NCBI RefSeq assembly: GCF_900236475.1
Contig: NZ_LT963352.1
Location: 6,390,001-6,454,000, forward strand
Source: Streptomyces chartreusis NRRL 3882
Lineage (GTDB): Bacteria; Actinomycetota; Actinomycetes; Streptomycetales; Streptomycetaceae
Direction: 5' to 3'
DNA: 64,000 bases
Shown piece after piece: positions 1 to 8,849 of this stretch. The notes beneath the pieces were generated by a model that was given only the letters and a program-made list of their open reading frames with translations, was not told the origin of the DNA and did no database searches. Position 1 is the stretch's first letter, and every line of letters begins with the position of its first letter. Made by a program: the position numbers and the translations under genes.

Positions 1-1
1 A

Positions 2-910
2 TTTCTTTGTTACTACATCAACACTCAGACTGAGTATCTTCGAGAGGTTGTGGCGCCGGGGAACGGGCAACCAAATCTAAATACGAAGCTTATTCGAGAG
101 TTGCCGATCCCTTTCCCAGCTGAAGATGAGCAACGCCTTATCGCTGAGGCGCTGTCCGATGTTGATGGATTGATCACAGCCCTGGATGCTCTTATCGCAA
201 AGAAGCAGGCGATCAGGCAGGGTCTGATGCAGCAGCTGCTAACCGGCCGGACGCGCCTACCCGGCTTTACCAAGCCTTGGCGCGAAGTTCTGCTTGGCGA
301 GCATGTGAGCTATGTCAAGACAGTCGCATTGTCGCGGGCGCAACTAGATAACGAATCGCCCGTCCGTTACCTGCATTATGGCGACATCCATACCCGGAGC
401 AGTGTCACGTTGGACGCTGCACACGAGACCATGCCACGAGTGAGTTCGACGTTGCTGCGAAACGCCGGTCGCCTCCAGGTTGGGGATCTCGTTTTTGCCG
501 ATGCGTCAGAGGATCCGGACGGAGTGGGCAAGTCGGTCGAGGTAATTTCGGTGCCGAGTGCAGGCGTGGTCCCTGGTCTTCACACCATTGCAGCGCGGTT
601 CGACAAGTCAGTGCTGGCGGACGGCTTCAAGGCTTACCTCCAGTTCATCCCAGCATTTCGGAACGCCCTGCTTCGCCTCGCCGCGGGTACCAAAGTCTTG
701 GCGACGACGCGTTCATTCATCTCCAGCATCATGCTGACGCTGCCTGATATCGACGAGCAGCGAGCAATCGCCTTGGTCATTGCCGATGCTGATCGTGAGA
801 TCCACGGCCTTCTCGTTCGGCTAGCCAAGGCGCGAGATGTCAAGCAAGGCATGATGCAGCAACTCCTCACTGGGCGTACTCGCCTTCCCTTCAAGGAGAG
901 CGTTGCATGA
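2..910 (+). CDS. hsdS: Type I restriction-modification specificity subunit HsdS (5' end outside window)
   Basis: This is the DNA-recognition subunit of a type I restriction-modification complex. The frame is open from the window edge, so the N-terminal target-recognition domain is largely missing. The internal repeat diagnostic of HsdS is visible: a helical spacer ending in QQLLTGRTRLPGF about 85 codons in, and again at the C-terminus as QQLLTGRTRLPF. Each follows a target-recognition domain and a DEQRxIA helix. The stop overlaps the next start by 4 nt (ATGA), so the genes are translationally coupled. hsdM is presumably upstream, outside the window. GC content and codon bias are lower than in the mce or synthetase genes, consistent with horizontal acquisition. 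Confidence 0.93.
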   Translation, partial: FLCYYINTQTEYLREVVAPGNGQPNLNTKLIRELPIPFPAEDEQRLIAEALSDVDGLITALDALIAKKQAIRQGLMQQLLTGRTRLPGFTKPWREVLLGEHVSYVKTVALSRAQLDNESPVRYLHYGDIHTRSSVTLDAAHETMPRVSSTLLRNAGRLQVGDLVFADASEDPDGVGKSVEVISVPSAGVVPGLHTIAARFDKSVLADGFKAYLQFIPAFRNALLRLAAGTKVLATTRSFISSIMLTLPDIDEQRAIALVIADADREIHGLLVRLAKARDVKQGMMQQLLTGRTRLPFKESVA

Positions 911-1635
911 ATACCGAGTGGGCGCTAAAAGAACTGGATAGGTTCATCGGCCAGACCGTGATGCGTAACGCAAGTGGGAATGGCCTCATCACGGCACGTA
1001 ACATCACAGCTGCATCGAACGATGAGGTCGCCAAGCAGGCTCAGGTTGTCGAGCAGATTCTCGAACACGTGATCCCAGGGTGGTCGTCGAGATACAGTGA
1101 AAGTCGAAACAATAGGTGGACTGGTCATCGGGAAGCAGCGATTCGCGCGCGTGAAGCCTTGATTCGCAAGCAAGAGCTTGACGAGAACCTTGGTGAGAAT
1201 ACGCCTGAGCTATCGGCTGCCGAGCTGCACCCATGGGTACGGGGCGGCGCATCTTCGCAGTGGCAATCTAGTCACTTTCGTGAAGCTGTCGAAGGTGCGA
1301 TCAAGAAACTGAATACCGAGGCTCAGAATAAGGTCGGCCGTCGCGACGTGAGCGAAGCAGACCTGTTCAAGCAGGCGTTCACGCTCGATGGCCCTAAGGC
1401 TGGCAAGGCACGGCTACGCCGCATGAAGGACGACGGCAGTGACACTTACAAGTCGGTGCAGCGCGGCGCGATGAACCTTGCCGAGGGCGTGTTCACTGGT
1501 ATCAGGAACCCGCTTAGCCACGAAGCCGATCAAGAGCTCAGCGAGCAGGAGGCTCTCGAATACCTTGCCGCATTGCGTGTCCTTGCTCGTTGGGTCGACA
1601 CCCCAACAGTCGAGCGTGCGGAGGGTGAGTCGTGA
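907..1635 (+). CDS. TIGR02391-like (Ymh-type) protein with HEPN-like R-x4-H motif, inside the hsd operon
   Basis: A 242-aa protein encoded between hsdS and hsdR, overlapping both by 4 nt, so it is expressed with the restriction system. The C-terminal third (roughly residues 165-240) has the pattern of TIGR02391/abortive-infection-type proteins, including GVFTGIRNPLSHE. RNPLSH fits the R-x4-H signature of HEPN ribonucleases. Known analogy: some type I loci carry an accessory HEPN anticodon nuclease (PrrC) that fires when restriction is inhibited. Inference: this could be a backup toxin or abortive-infection effector held in check by the Hsd complex. No ATPase domain is present, so it is not PrrC or RloC. 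The family call is by eye; the effector role is a hypothesis. Confidence 0.7.
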   Translation: MNTEWALKELDRFIGQTVMRNASGNGLITARNITAASNDEVAKQAQVVEQILEHVIPGWSSRYSESRNNRWTGHREAAIRAREALIRKQELDENLGENTPELSAAELHPWVRGGASSQWQSSHFREAVEGAIKKLNTEAQNKVGRRDVSEADLFKQAFTLDGPKAGKARLRRMKDDGSDTYKSVQRGAMNLAEGVFTGIRNPLSHEADQELSEQEALEYLAALRVLARWVDTPTVERAEGES

Positions 1636-4600
1636 GTAACGTTGGCCAGCCAGAACGCAGGACTCAAGATCGCGTCATTGAGCTGTTCCGAGACTCGTTG
1701 GGCTACGAGTACCTCGGCAACTGGGGGTACCGTGCGGCAAACTCCAACGTCGATGTGCAGCTCCTCACTCAAAACCTCCGTGCCCGGAACTACAGCGACA
1801 ATCTCATCAACAAGGCGATCGACAAGCTAAAGAGCGAGGCCTCGCTCGGTGGCGGCCGCGATTTGTACGAGGCGAACCGAGACGTCTACGACCTGCTCCG
1901 GTACGGGGTGAAGGTCAAGCCCGGTATCGGCGAGCAGACGGAGACGGTGTGGCTCGTCGACTGGGCGCACCCCGAAGTCAATCACTTCGCTCTGGCCGAG
2001 GAAGTGACGGTGCTGGGGCAGCACACGAAGCGCCCAGACATCGTGCTGTACGTCAACGGCATCGCCTTCGGGACGATCGAGCTCAAGCGCTCGAAGGTCG
2101 CCGTCTCTGAAGGTATCCGGCAGAGCATCGGGAACCAGCGCCCCGAGTTCATCCGGTCGTTCTTCACGACGGTGCAGCTCGTCATGGCCGGCAACGACGT
2201 GGAGGGTCTGCGCTATAGCGTTATCGACACGCCGGAGAAGTACTGGCTGGCATGGCGTGAACCGTCCGACATCGCCGATCCCCTCGATCGTTCCTTGACT
2301 CAGCTCTGCTCGAAAGGGCGCCTGCTGGAGCTGGTTCACGACTTCATGGTCTTCGACGCGGGGCAGAAGAAGACGTGTCGGCACAACCAGTACTTCGGCG
2401 TCAAGGCGGCTCAGGAGCGGATCGCTCAGCGTGAGGGCGGCATCATTTGGCACACCCAGGGCTCTGGCAAGTCGCTAACGATGGTGTGGCTGGCCAAGTG
2501 GATCCGAGAGAATCAGCAGGACGCCCGCGTACTCCTCGTCACCGACCGGACCGAACTGGATGATCAGATTCAGAAGGTCTTCCAGGGAGTCAACGAGGCC
2601 ATCTACCGCACCAAGAGCGGCCCTGACCTCCTCGCCACATTGAATTCGAGCGAGGAGTGGCTGGTCTGCTCGCTGGTTCACAAGTTCCGCGGCTCGGAAG
2701 ACGAGAAGGCCCGCGATGAAGCTCAGAGCGAGTTCATTCGTGAACTCAAAGCGACTGTTCCCAAGGACTTCCACGCCAAGGGCAACATCTTCGTCTTCGT
2801 CGACGAGGCACACCGCACGCAGTCGGGCAAGATGCACGACGCCATGAAGGCGCTCATGCCTGGTGCCATGTTCATCGGCTTCACGGGTACGCCCCTCCTC
2901 AAGGAGGACAAGGACACCACTGCCCAGCGGTTCGGCAGCTTCATCCACACCTACCAGTTCAACGAGGGCGTTGCGGACGGTGTCGTGCTGGACTTGAGGT
3001 ACGAGGCTCGCAACATCGACCAGGACCTGACCTCGCCGGCGAAGGTCGACCAGTGGTTTGAGGCCAAGACCCGCGGCATGACGGACCTCTCCCGCGCCGA
3101 GCTCAAGAAGCGCTGGGGCACTGTTCAAAAGATCGTCAGCTCGGAGCCGCGGGCCCGGCAGATAGTCAACGACATCCTGTTCGACATGGAGATCAAGCCC
3201 CGTCTGTCAGACGGCCGCGGCAACGCCATCCTCGTCAGTCAAAGCATCTACCAGGCGTGTAAGTTCTATGAGCTCTTCACTCAGGCCGGTTTTAAGGGCA
3301 AGTGCGCCATCATCACGTCGTACACACCGCAGGCGAGTGACATCGCCAAGGAAGACTCAGGCCACGGTGCGACTGAGCGGCTGCGTCAGTATCAGATCTA
3401 CCGGCAGATGCTCGCCGACCACTTCAACGAGCCTGCCGACAAGGCGATGGGCAAGGTCGAGCAGTTCGAGAGGGACGTTAAGGAACGTTTCATCAATGAC
3501 CCGGGTCAGATGCGGCTGCTCATCGTCGTCGACAAGCTCCTGACTGGCTTCGACGCCCCGAGCGCGACGTACCTGTACATCGACAAGAAGATGCAGGACC
3601 ACGGTCTGTTCCAGGCGATCTGCCGGGTTAACCGCCTCGACGGCGAGGACAAGGATTACGGCTACATCGTCGACTACCGCGACCTGTTCAACTCACTTGA
3701 GTCCGCGATCAAGGACTACACCAGCGCTGCTCTCGAAGGCTACGAGACGAAAGATATCGAAGGGCTCCTGTCCGACCGGATCGACAAGGCCCGTGACGAC
3801 CTCGATGAGGCCCTGGAGAAGATCCGGGCGCTCTGTGAGGCGGTCGAACCACCAAAGAACACCCTCCAGTACCAGCAGTACTTCTGCGCCCGGGAACAGG
3901 GCAACGCCGAGCAGCTCAAGGCCAACGAACCCAAGCGAGTTAAGCTCTATAAGGCCGTTGCCGCTGTGACCCGCGCGTACAGCAACCTTGCCAACGAAAT
4001 GCAGGCTGCTGAGTACAGCGAGGCCGAAGCCGCAGCGATTAAGGAAGAGATCGCCCACTACGCCAACGTGCGTGAAGAGGTGAAGCTCGGCGCTGGCGAG
4101 AACGTCGATTTCAAGCAGTACGAGGCCGGCATGCGGCACCTGCTGGACACGTACATCAGTGCCAGCCCCTCCGAGGTGGTCTCTGACTTCCAGGAATCCG
4201 GGCTGATCCAGTTGATCGTCGAGATGGGAGCCGGTGCGCTCGACAAGCTTCCCGCGGGTATCAAGAAGGACCCGGAAGCGGTGGCGGAAACGATCACCAA
4301 CAACATGCGCACGGTGATCATCGACGAGCGCCCGACGAACCCGAAGTACTACGACAAGATGTCGGAGCTGCTCGACGCCATACTCGAGGAACGGCGGCAG
4401 AATGCTCTGGACTACAAGGAGTACCTCGCGAAGCTGCTGGAGCACGCGTCCAAGCTCGGTAAGGGCGAGTCAGACGCCAAGTACCCGCAGTGGGCTGACA
4501 ATGGTGCTCGCCGCGCTCTGATCGATTTCTTCGGTCAGTCACCGGAGCTGGCCGCGGTTGTGGACACCACCATCCTCCATACCAAGCCTGACTCGTGGGT

Positions 4601-4718
4601 GGGGAACGCGATGAAGGAGAAGAAGGTCAGGCGCGCGCTTGCTAAGGCACTGACCGCTGACTTCGACCGGCTTGATGAGCTACTGGAACTGGTGAAGGCG
4701 CGCCGTGAGTACCGTTAG
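1632..4718 (+). CDS. hsdR: Type I restriction endonuclease subunit R (HsdR)
   Basis: The motor and nuclease subunit of the type I restriction enzyme, 1,028 aa, a usual full length. It starts at GTG in a GTGA overlap with the upstream gene. The N-terminal PD-(D/E)xK nuclease site is RPDIVLYVNGIAFGTIELKR. The SF2 translocase motor follows: Walker A HTQGSGKS, DEAH box FVFVDEAHRTQSG, motif III GFTGTPL, and the C-terminal helicase half with VVDKLLTGFDAP and QAICRVNR. A helical C-terminal region for HsdM/HsdS contact ends the protein. All key motifs are present, so the gene looks functional. Confidence 0.97.
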   Translation: MSNVGQPERRTQDRVIELFRDSLGYEYLGNWGYRAANSNVDVQLLTQNLRARNYSDNLINKAIDKLKSEASLGGGRDLYEANRDVYDLLRYGVKVKPGIGEQTETVWLVDWAHPEVNHFALAEEVTVLGQHTKRPDIVLYVNGIAFGTIELKRSKVAVSEGIRQSIGNQRPEFIRSFFTTVQLVMAGNDVEGLRYSVIDTPEKYWLAWREPSDIADPLDRSLTQLCSKGRLLELVHDFMVFDAGQKKTCRHNQYFGVKAAQERIAQREGGIIWHTQGSGKSLTMVWLAKWIRENQQDARVLLVTDRTELDDQIQKVFQGVNEAIYRTKSGPDLLATLNSSEEWLVCSLVHKFRGSEDEKARDEAQSEFIRELKATVPKDFHAKGNIFVFVDEAHRTQSGKMHDAMKALMPGAMFIGFTGTPLLKEDKDTTAQRFGSFIHTYQFNEGVADGVVLDLRYEARNIDQDLTSPAKVDQWFEAKTRGMTDLSRAELKKRWGTVQKIVSSEPRARQIVNDILFDMEIKPRLSDGRGNAILVSQSIYQACKFYELFTQAGFKGKCAIITSYTPQASDIAKEDSGHGATERLRQYQIYRQMLADHFNEPADKAMGKVEQFERDVKERFINDPGQMRLLIVVDKLLTGFDAPSATYLYIDKKMQDHGLFQAICRVNRLDGEDKDYGYIVDYRDLFNSLESAIKDYTSAALEGYETKDIEGLLSDRIDKARDDLDEALEKIRALCEAVEPPKNTLQYQQYFCAREQGNAEQLKANEPKRVKLYKAVAAVTRAYSNLANEMQAAEYSEAEAAAIKEEIAHYANVREEVKLGAGENVDFKQYEAGMRHLLDTYISASPSEVVSDFQESGLIQLIVEMGAGALDKLPAGIKKDPEAVAETITNNMRTVIIDERPTNPKYYDKMSELLDAILEERRQNALDYKEYLAKLLEHASKLGKGESDAKYPQWADNGARRALIDFFGQSPELAAVVDTTILHTKPDSWVGNAMKEKKVRRALAKALTADFDRLDELLELVKARREYR

Positions 4719-5427
4719 TGCCTCTCTCACCATCCGCGGCGTCGATGTTGATGTCATCTACAAGAACATCAAGAACTTGCACATTGGTGTCTATCCGCCA
4801 CTGGGACGCGTCCGTGTAGCAGCGCCGCATCAGCTCGACAATGAGCAGGTGCGACTCGCTGTAATCCAACGCCTACCGTGGATCAAAGAGCAGCGCGATC
4901 GACTTCGATCAGCTGCACGGCAGTCCACGCGAGAGATGGTCACAGGCGAGTCCCACTATGTGTGGGGCGTTCGCCGCAGGATGAAGGTCGTGGAGCGTCC
5001 GGGTCGGGCTCACTTCGAGCTAGACGGTGAACGACTGCTGCTGTACGTCCCAGCCGGCACAACAGCTGAACGGCGGCGGCAGTTGCTCGACCGTTGGTAT
5101 CGGGAGCAGCTTCGACATGTGATCCCGGATTTGATTGCCAAGTGGGAACCCATCCTCGAAGTGTCGGTGCCGCGCTGGAACATCAAGCGTATGAAGACCA
5201 AGTGGGGCTCGTGCAATCGCGAGACCGGGCACATCTGGTTCAATGTCGAGCTGGCCAAGAAGCATCCCGGCTGCCTTGAGTACATCGTTGTCCACGAGAT
5301 GACGCACTATCTCGAACGTAACCATGGCGAACGCTTCACCAAGCTCATGGAGAGATTTATGCCGAACTGGCGGAGTCTTCGTGACCAGCTAAACGAAGCG
5401 CCACTTGCAGAGGAAGAGTGGGCATAA
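4705..5427 (+). CDS. YgjP/SprT-like zinc metallopeptidase (DUF45 family) of the hsd operon
   Basis: A 240-aa protein of the DUF45/YgjP group of putative zinc-dependent peptidases. The core signature MKTKWGSCN is followed by HEMTHYLERNHGERF, giving HExxH plus a third downstream histidine as expected for a gluzincin-like site. The GTG start lies 14 nt inside hsdR, so it is probably co-translated with the restriction genes. Genes of this family recur next to hsdR in other bacteria; the substrate is not established, and turnover of restriction subunits is a reasonable guess only. The TAA stop at 5425-5427 is also the target of the adjacent insertion sequence. Confidence 0.85.
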   Translation: MSTVSASLTIRGVDVDVIYKNIKNLHIGVYPPLGRVRVAAPHQLDNEQVRLAVIQRLPWIKEQRDRLRSAARQSTREMVTGESHYVWGVRRRMKVVERPGRAHFELDGERLLLYVPAGTTAERRRQLLDRWYREQLRHVIPDLIAKWEPILEVSVPRWNIKRMKTKWGSCNRETGHIWFNVELAKKHPGCLEYIVVHEMTHYLERNHGERFTKLMERFMPNWRSLRDQLNEAPLAEEEWA

Positions 5428-5446
5428 CAGCGGCTAACACAATGAG
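5428..5446 (+). repeat. Left terminal inverted repeat of the IS5-family element
   Basis: CAGCGGCTAACACAATGAG. It is the inverse of the right end except for one base (third position). The inner 16 bp are a perfect match. It directly follows the TAA duplication. Confidence 0.9.
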
Positions 5447-6278
5447 CCGAGCTGTCGATGGGTGATGAGGCAGCAGGCGAGTTTGAGGAACGCTTCATGA
5501 ATGTCAGCGCGCCGTTCCCAGCGGATGCGCAGGCGTCGGAAGCCGTGGAGCCAGGCGAAGGTCCGCTCGATCACCCACCGGTAGGTGCCCAGTCCTGTGC
5601 CGTGCCGGGTGCCGCGGCGGGCGATGGCTGGCACGATGCCTCGCTCACGGACCTGGTTGCGGTAAAGATCGTGGTCGTAGCCGCGGTCGGCGAAGAGCGA
5701 GTCCGGTTTGCGGCGGGGACGGCCGACCCGGCCACGGACCGGTGGGATCGCGTCCGGCAACGGCAGCAGCTGGGTGACGTCGTTGCGGTTGCCGCCCGTG
5801 ACCAGGACCGCGAGCGGGGTGCCGTGTCCGTCGGTGATCAGGTGATGTTTCGAGCCCGCCCGGCCCCGGTCGACCGGCGAGGGGCCCGTGTGGATCCCCC
5901 TTTAAACGCCCTGACGTGCGAAGAGTCGACCACGCAGCGGGACCAGTCGAGCTTCGCCGCCGCGTTCAGCTCGGCGAGCAGTACCTCGTGCAGCCGCTGC
6001 CACACGCCGGCCTCGTTCCAGTCCCGCAGCCGTCGCCAGCACGTCATGCCCGAGCCGAAACCGAGTTGCTTCGGCAGGTACTCCCACTGGATCCCGGTGT
6101 GCAGTACGTAGAGGATCCCGCACAGCACATCCCGGTCCGGCAGCGGCTTGCGACCCGGGTACCTGAAGCGCCGCTCGCGCTGCGGCAGCAGCGGCTCCAA
6201 GCGGTCCCACAGCTCATCCGACACCATCCACGGCGAACTCTCCACACCCGACCGAACGCTCAACTCACATGTCAGCAA
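5434..6278 (-). CDS. IS5-family transposase made by programmed -1 frameshifting (orfA/orfB)
   Basis: A DDE transposase in two overlapping frames. The first frame (start at or before ATG about 6229, or TTG 6278, to 5838) encodes the N-terminal HTH-like part (SDELWDRLEPLLP) and the first catalytic Asp in VVDSSHVRA. The second frame, read continuously to 5434, gives GIHTGPSPVDRG, HHLITDGHGTPLAVLVTGGN with RND (second Asp), FADRGYD, and the catalytic Glu in WVIERTFAWL. The frames join by a -1 shift at a slippery run, as in many IS5 members, so this split is normal regulation rather than decay. All three catalytic residues are present, so the element may still be active. Confidence 0.88.
5896..5906 (-). 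other. Programmed -1 frameshift (slippery) site of the IS transposase
   Basis: On the coding strand the sequence is TTTAAAGGGGG. Slipping back one base on the AAAGGGGG run moves the ribosome from the first frame (FKGGSTRAP) into the second (GIHTGPSPV), joining the two halves of the DDE domain. The second frame is open from here to 5434. Confidence 0.75.
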
Positions 6279-6299
6279 CGGCCATCAGCGTCGATCCAC

Positions 6300-6318
6300 C
6301 TCATTGTGTTAGCCGTTG
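6300..6318 (-). repeat. Right terminal inverted repeat of the IS5-family element
   Basis: CTCATTGTGTTAGCCGTTG on the plus strand, the inverse of the left end with one mismatch. It is followed by the second TAA copy at 6319-6321. Confidence 0.9.
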
Positions 6319-6518
6319 TAAGGGTGCGAGAGAAATCGCCCTTCGCGGGGCAAACTTACGCAAACAGGATCACGGCGCGGACGACGGCGTGATCCGCAGG
6401 CTGGTGCACGGTCGCGAGCCGAAGCCGCCGCGATCGTCCTGTCAGAGCGAGGCGATAGGGTTCGAACTCAGTTCGACCGAAGTGCGGGTGTCCGCCGCAG
6501 AACCGGAGGCTCGACCCG

Positions 6519-8678
6519 GTGAAGTTCATTGTCCTGCCCCAAGACACGCCGGTGCGTTCAGGACCCGAAGCTGCGGTCCTAGTAGCCGATGACTGGGATG
6601 ACTTCGGCTTCCGCACCAGCTACACGCTTTGGTACCGAGACTCGGTGACGCAGACGAACCTAGGTTTCGTCAAGGTCGCCGTTGCCGGGCAGGAAGACGG
6701 CCCCAGCCCCATCCGTGCCGGGGTTTACGATGGTTCGCCACCGGGTGAACTCTTCTCGCTCGGGCAGAGCGATCTCTACTACGACAACATCAAGAAGCTC
6801 GGACACGACAGGCGCGAAGAGATCCTGCGAGGGCTCTCTGATGTGGCCTACAACCCCGACCTTCTTGAGACCGCTATGCAGTACCCAGTGACACGCTCAT
6901 CACTGTTGCGGACGATTGACGAACAGACAGTCAGGGTGCAGTTCAACCGGATCGCACGCGGCGGAGTCCGGCTGACCGAGTACCGATTCCGCTATACCGC
7001 ACCGGGGCATGGTGTTGAGAGCACTCTCGACTTCGCGATCGATCCTGACTCCAGGCCATCTAGCAACATTCATGTCCTCATTGGCCGCAACGGGGTTGGC
7101 AAGACGACCTTGCTGCGGAATCTCGCCGCTGCGGTCGTCTGGCCCGAGAGGCACGCGAAATTCGGCCGCGTGGATGTGCTCCCGACGTCCACGTCCACAG
7201 ACGGCGAGCGCTTCGTGAACGTAGTCTCGGTCACCTTCAGCGCGTTCGATCCCTTCGTCGAAGTAGTCGAGGAGAGTGATCCTCAAGCGGTGAAGTACAC
7301 CTACGTCGGGCTGCAAAGCGCCTCGCTCAATGATCTGCCCACCGGCACCCAGCAGCAACGACTACAATCGGCCTTCAACGCTGGAATCCATGCTGTCATC
7401 AACTCGCGCGACCTCATGCGCTGGCGCGACGCCATGATGCTGCTAAGCCGCGACCCGCAGTTCGCGGACTCCGCTATTTCGGCCTACGCCCGCGACATAC
7501 GGGCTGGCATGAAAGTTACGGAATCCCACGTTCGAGACCTGACCTCTGCCTTCGGGAGGATGAGCTCGGGTCACGCCATCGTGGTGCTGACCATGACACA
7601 GCTCGTGCATCTCGTGGTCGAGCAATCCTTGGTCCTTGTCGCCCACTTCGACGGGAAGCTCGGCGGAGGCCTGTACCTGGCGGTTGGCCGGGTCAACGAG
7701 GCACGCGCATCGGCGGACCTCCTGAGTGGTTACGACGGGCCGGAGCCGTTCGCCGCCGAGCACCCTGCTGAGTACCTTGCCCTCTGCGTGATCTGCAGCC
7801 GCCTTGCCCACAGCGAGATACGCGGCATGAACATGGAAGGCGCTCGCCCGGGGCTGCTGAGTAATCTCGCAGACGATCCCAACTGGGCCATCCGAGCCTT
7901 TCGAGGCACCGGCGCCTTCGATGACACGGCGGCCTTCGAGGAGCGGGACCTGTTCCGATTCCTTACAGGGGACGATCGAGGTGACAGCCAGATTCTCTAC
8001 ACAGGCTCCGCAAGCCCGCAGGTGGCGAGCCGATGGGAGGGGTTCCGAAGGGAGATCCGCCAGAGTCTGGCCGGCAACCTGGAGTGGGAGTCGCTGGTCA
8101 ATGGTTGGCTCGATGAGGCGAGTCGGATGGTCGGGGACGGGGACGTCGGGCTACACATCTACAACCCCTGCAACCTCCTGCAAGCAATCATCCACGGGTG
8201 GCCGGATCGGATGGAGGAGTTCTTGCCCATGGTCATGGGTGAAGCCGTACCCGCCCAGGGGCAGCCGAGCTCAGTGCGTGGTGCCTTGTGCTGGAGCGGG
8301 CGAGGCGTGTCGCTCCCCGAGGCAGTACGGCTCGTCTATCGGGACCCGCTGTTTCTGATGAGCAACATGTACGGCGGGATCATGTGGGAGCGTGACCAAG
8401 AACTGCTGGACCTCCTCGGGCTTCAGTACGTGCTCTTGGAGAAGATCGGACCCGACCGGGCTAGGCCGTCTGCGATCAACGAGCGGCGCATCTGGGTGCG
8501 ACGCGAGCAGAGTGTTCGCGCCTACTCCTCACTTGCACACCCTTCTGCGTACGCACAGGCATACGCAGAAATAGCAGCCGACGGCGAGATCGTCTCCGTC
8601 ACGCAGTACCTCAACAGGCATCCGCGTGAGGTGGAAATGGTGGCCAGGGAGTACCGCGCCCTCGTTCATGCCGTTTAG
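6519..8678 (+). CDS. Chimeric P-loop ATPase: AAA/ABC-type N-terminal half without Walker B, fused to an unknown C-terminal half
   Basis: A 719-aa protein, ATG start behind GGAGG. Residues 189-197 form a clear Walker A (GRNGVGKTT) in an AAA_21/OLD-like ATPase context, and residues 348-351 (SSGH) are the ABC-signature-like turn. In this family that turn is followed by a Walker B strand such as LVLVDEPE and then a His loop. Here the strand begins (SLVLV, about 370-374) but continues as AHFDGKLGGG, and neither Walker B nor a THSP-like motif appears later. No alternative frame restores it. Residues about 375-719 are not recognised; they are rich in W, D and R and read as a normal protein. It sits alone in the defence island. 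Either a real fusion or a recombination product; function unknown. Confidence 0.6.
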   Translation: MKFIVLPQDTPVRSGPEAAVLVADDWDDFGFRTSYTLWYRDSVTQTNLGFVKVAVAGQEDGPSPIRAGVYDGSPPGELFSLGQSDLYYDNIKKLGHDRREEILRGLSDVAYNPDLLETAMQYPVTRSSLLRTIDEQTVRVQFNRIARGGVRLTEYRFRYTAPGHGVESTLDFAIDPDSRPSSNIHVLIGRNGVGKTTLLRNLAAAVVWPERHAKFGRVDVLPTSTSTDGERFVNVVSVTFSAFDPFVEVVEESDPQAVKYTYVGLQSASLNDLPTGTQQQRLQSAFNAGIHAVINSRDLMRWRDAMMLLSRDPQFADSAISAYARDIRAGMKVTESHVRDLTSAFGRMSSGHAIVVLTMTQLVHLVVEQSLVLVAHFDGKLGGGLYLAVGRVNEARASADLLSGYDGPEPFAAEHPAEYLALCVICSRLAHSEIRGMNMEGARPGLLSNLADDPNWAIRAFRGTGAFDDTAAFEERDLFRFLTGDDRGDSQILYTGSASPQVASRWEGFRREIRQSLAGNLEWESLVNGWLDEASRMVGDGDVGLHIYNPCNLLQAIIHGWPDRMEEFLPMVMGEAVPAQGQPSSVRGALCWSGRGVSLPEAVRLVYRDPLFLMSNMYGGIMWERDQELLDLLGLQYVLLEKIGPDRARPSAINERRIWVRREQSVRAYSSLAHPSAYAQAYAEIAADGEIVSVTQYLNRHPREVEMVAREYRALVHAV

Positions 8679-8849
8679 CGGCCAACGGTCGCGACCGAGC
8701 CGATCGCGACACTGAAGGTCTCGGAGACGCCCTGCCTGCCGGGTCGATCCGGGCTGCTGCCCGGCGGGCAGACTGGCAGTTCGAGAAGGGCCAGCCCGCC
8801 TGGGGACGCTGACAGGCTGCGCCCAGTCGGCGGGCCGCCGTAACGCCGT

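Larger units (their letters stand above)
5428..6318 (-). mobile_element. Complete IS5-family insertion sequence, 891 bp
   Basis: A complete insertion sequence bounded by 19-bp inverted repeats differing at one position (left CAGCGGCTAACACAATGAG, right its near-complement). It is flanked by the 3-bp direct repeat TAA at 5425-5427 and 6319-6321. A TNA target duplication is typical of the IS1031 group of IS5. The element carries one transposase on the minus strand, split in two frames. The target was the stop codon of the preceding metallopeptidase gene, and the duplication keeps that stop intact. Clean ends and duplication indicate recent insertion. Confidence 0.92.

Noticed and set aside
6455..6475. 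GGGTTCGAACTC resembling a tRNA T-loop next to the island ATPase
   Set aside because: No flanking 5-bp T-stem, anticodon arm or acceptor could be drawn on either strand; TTCGAA is simply a short palindrome.
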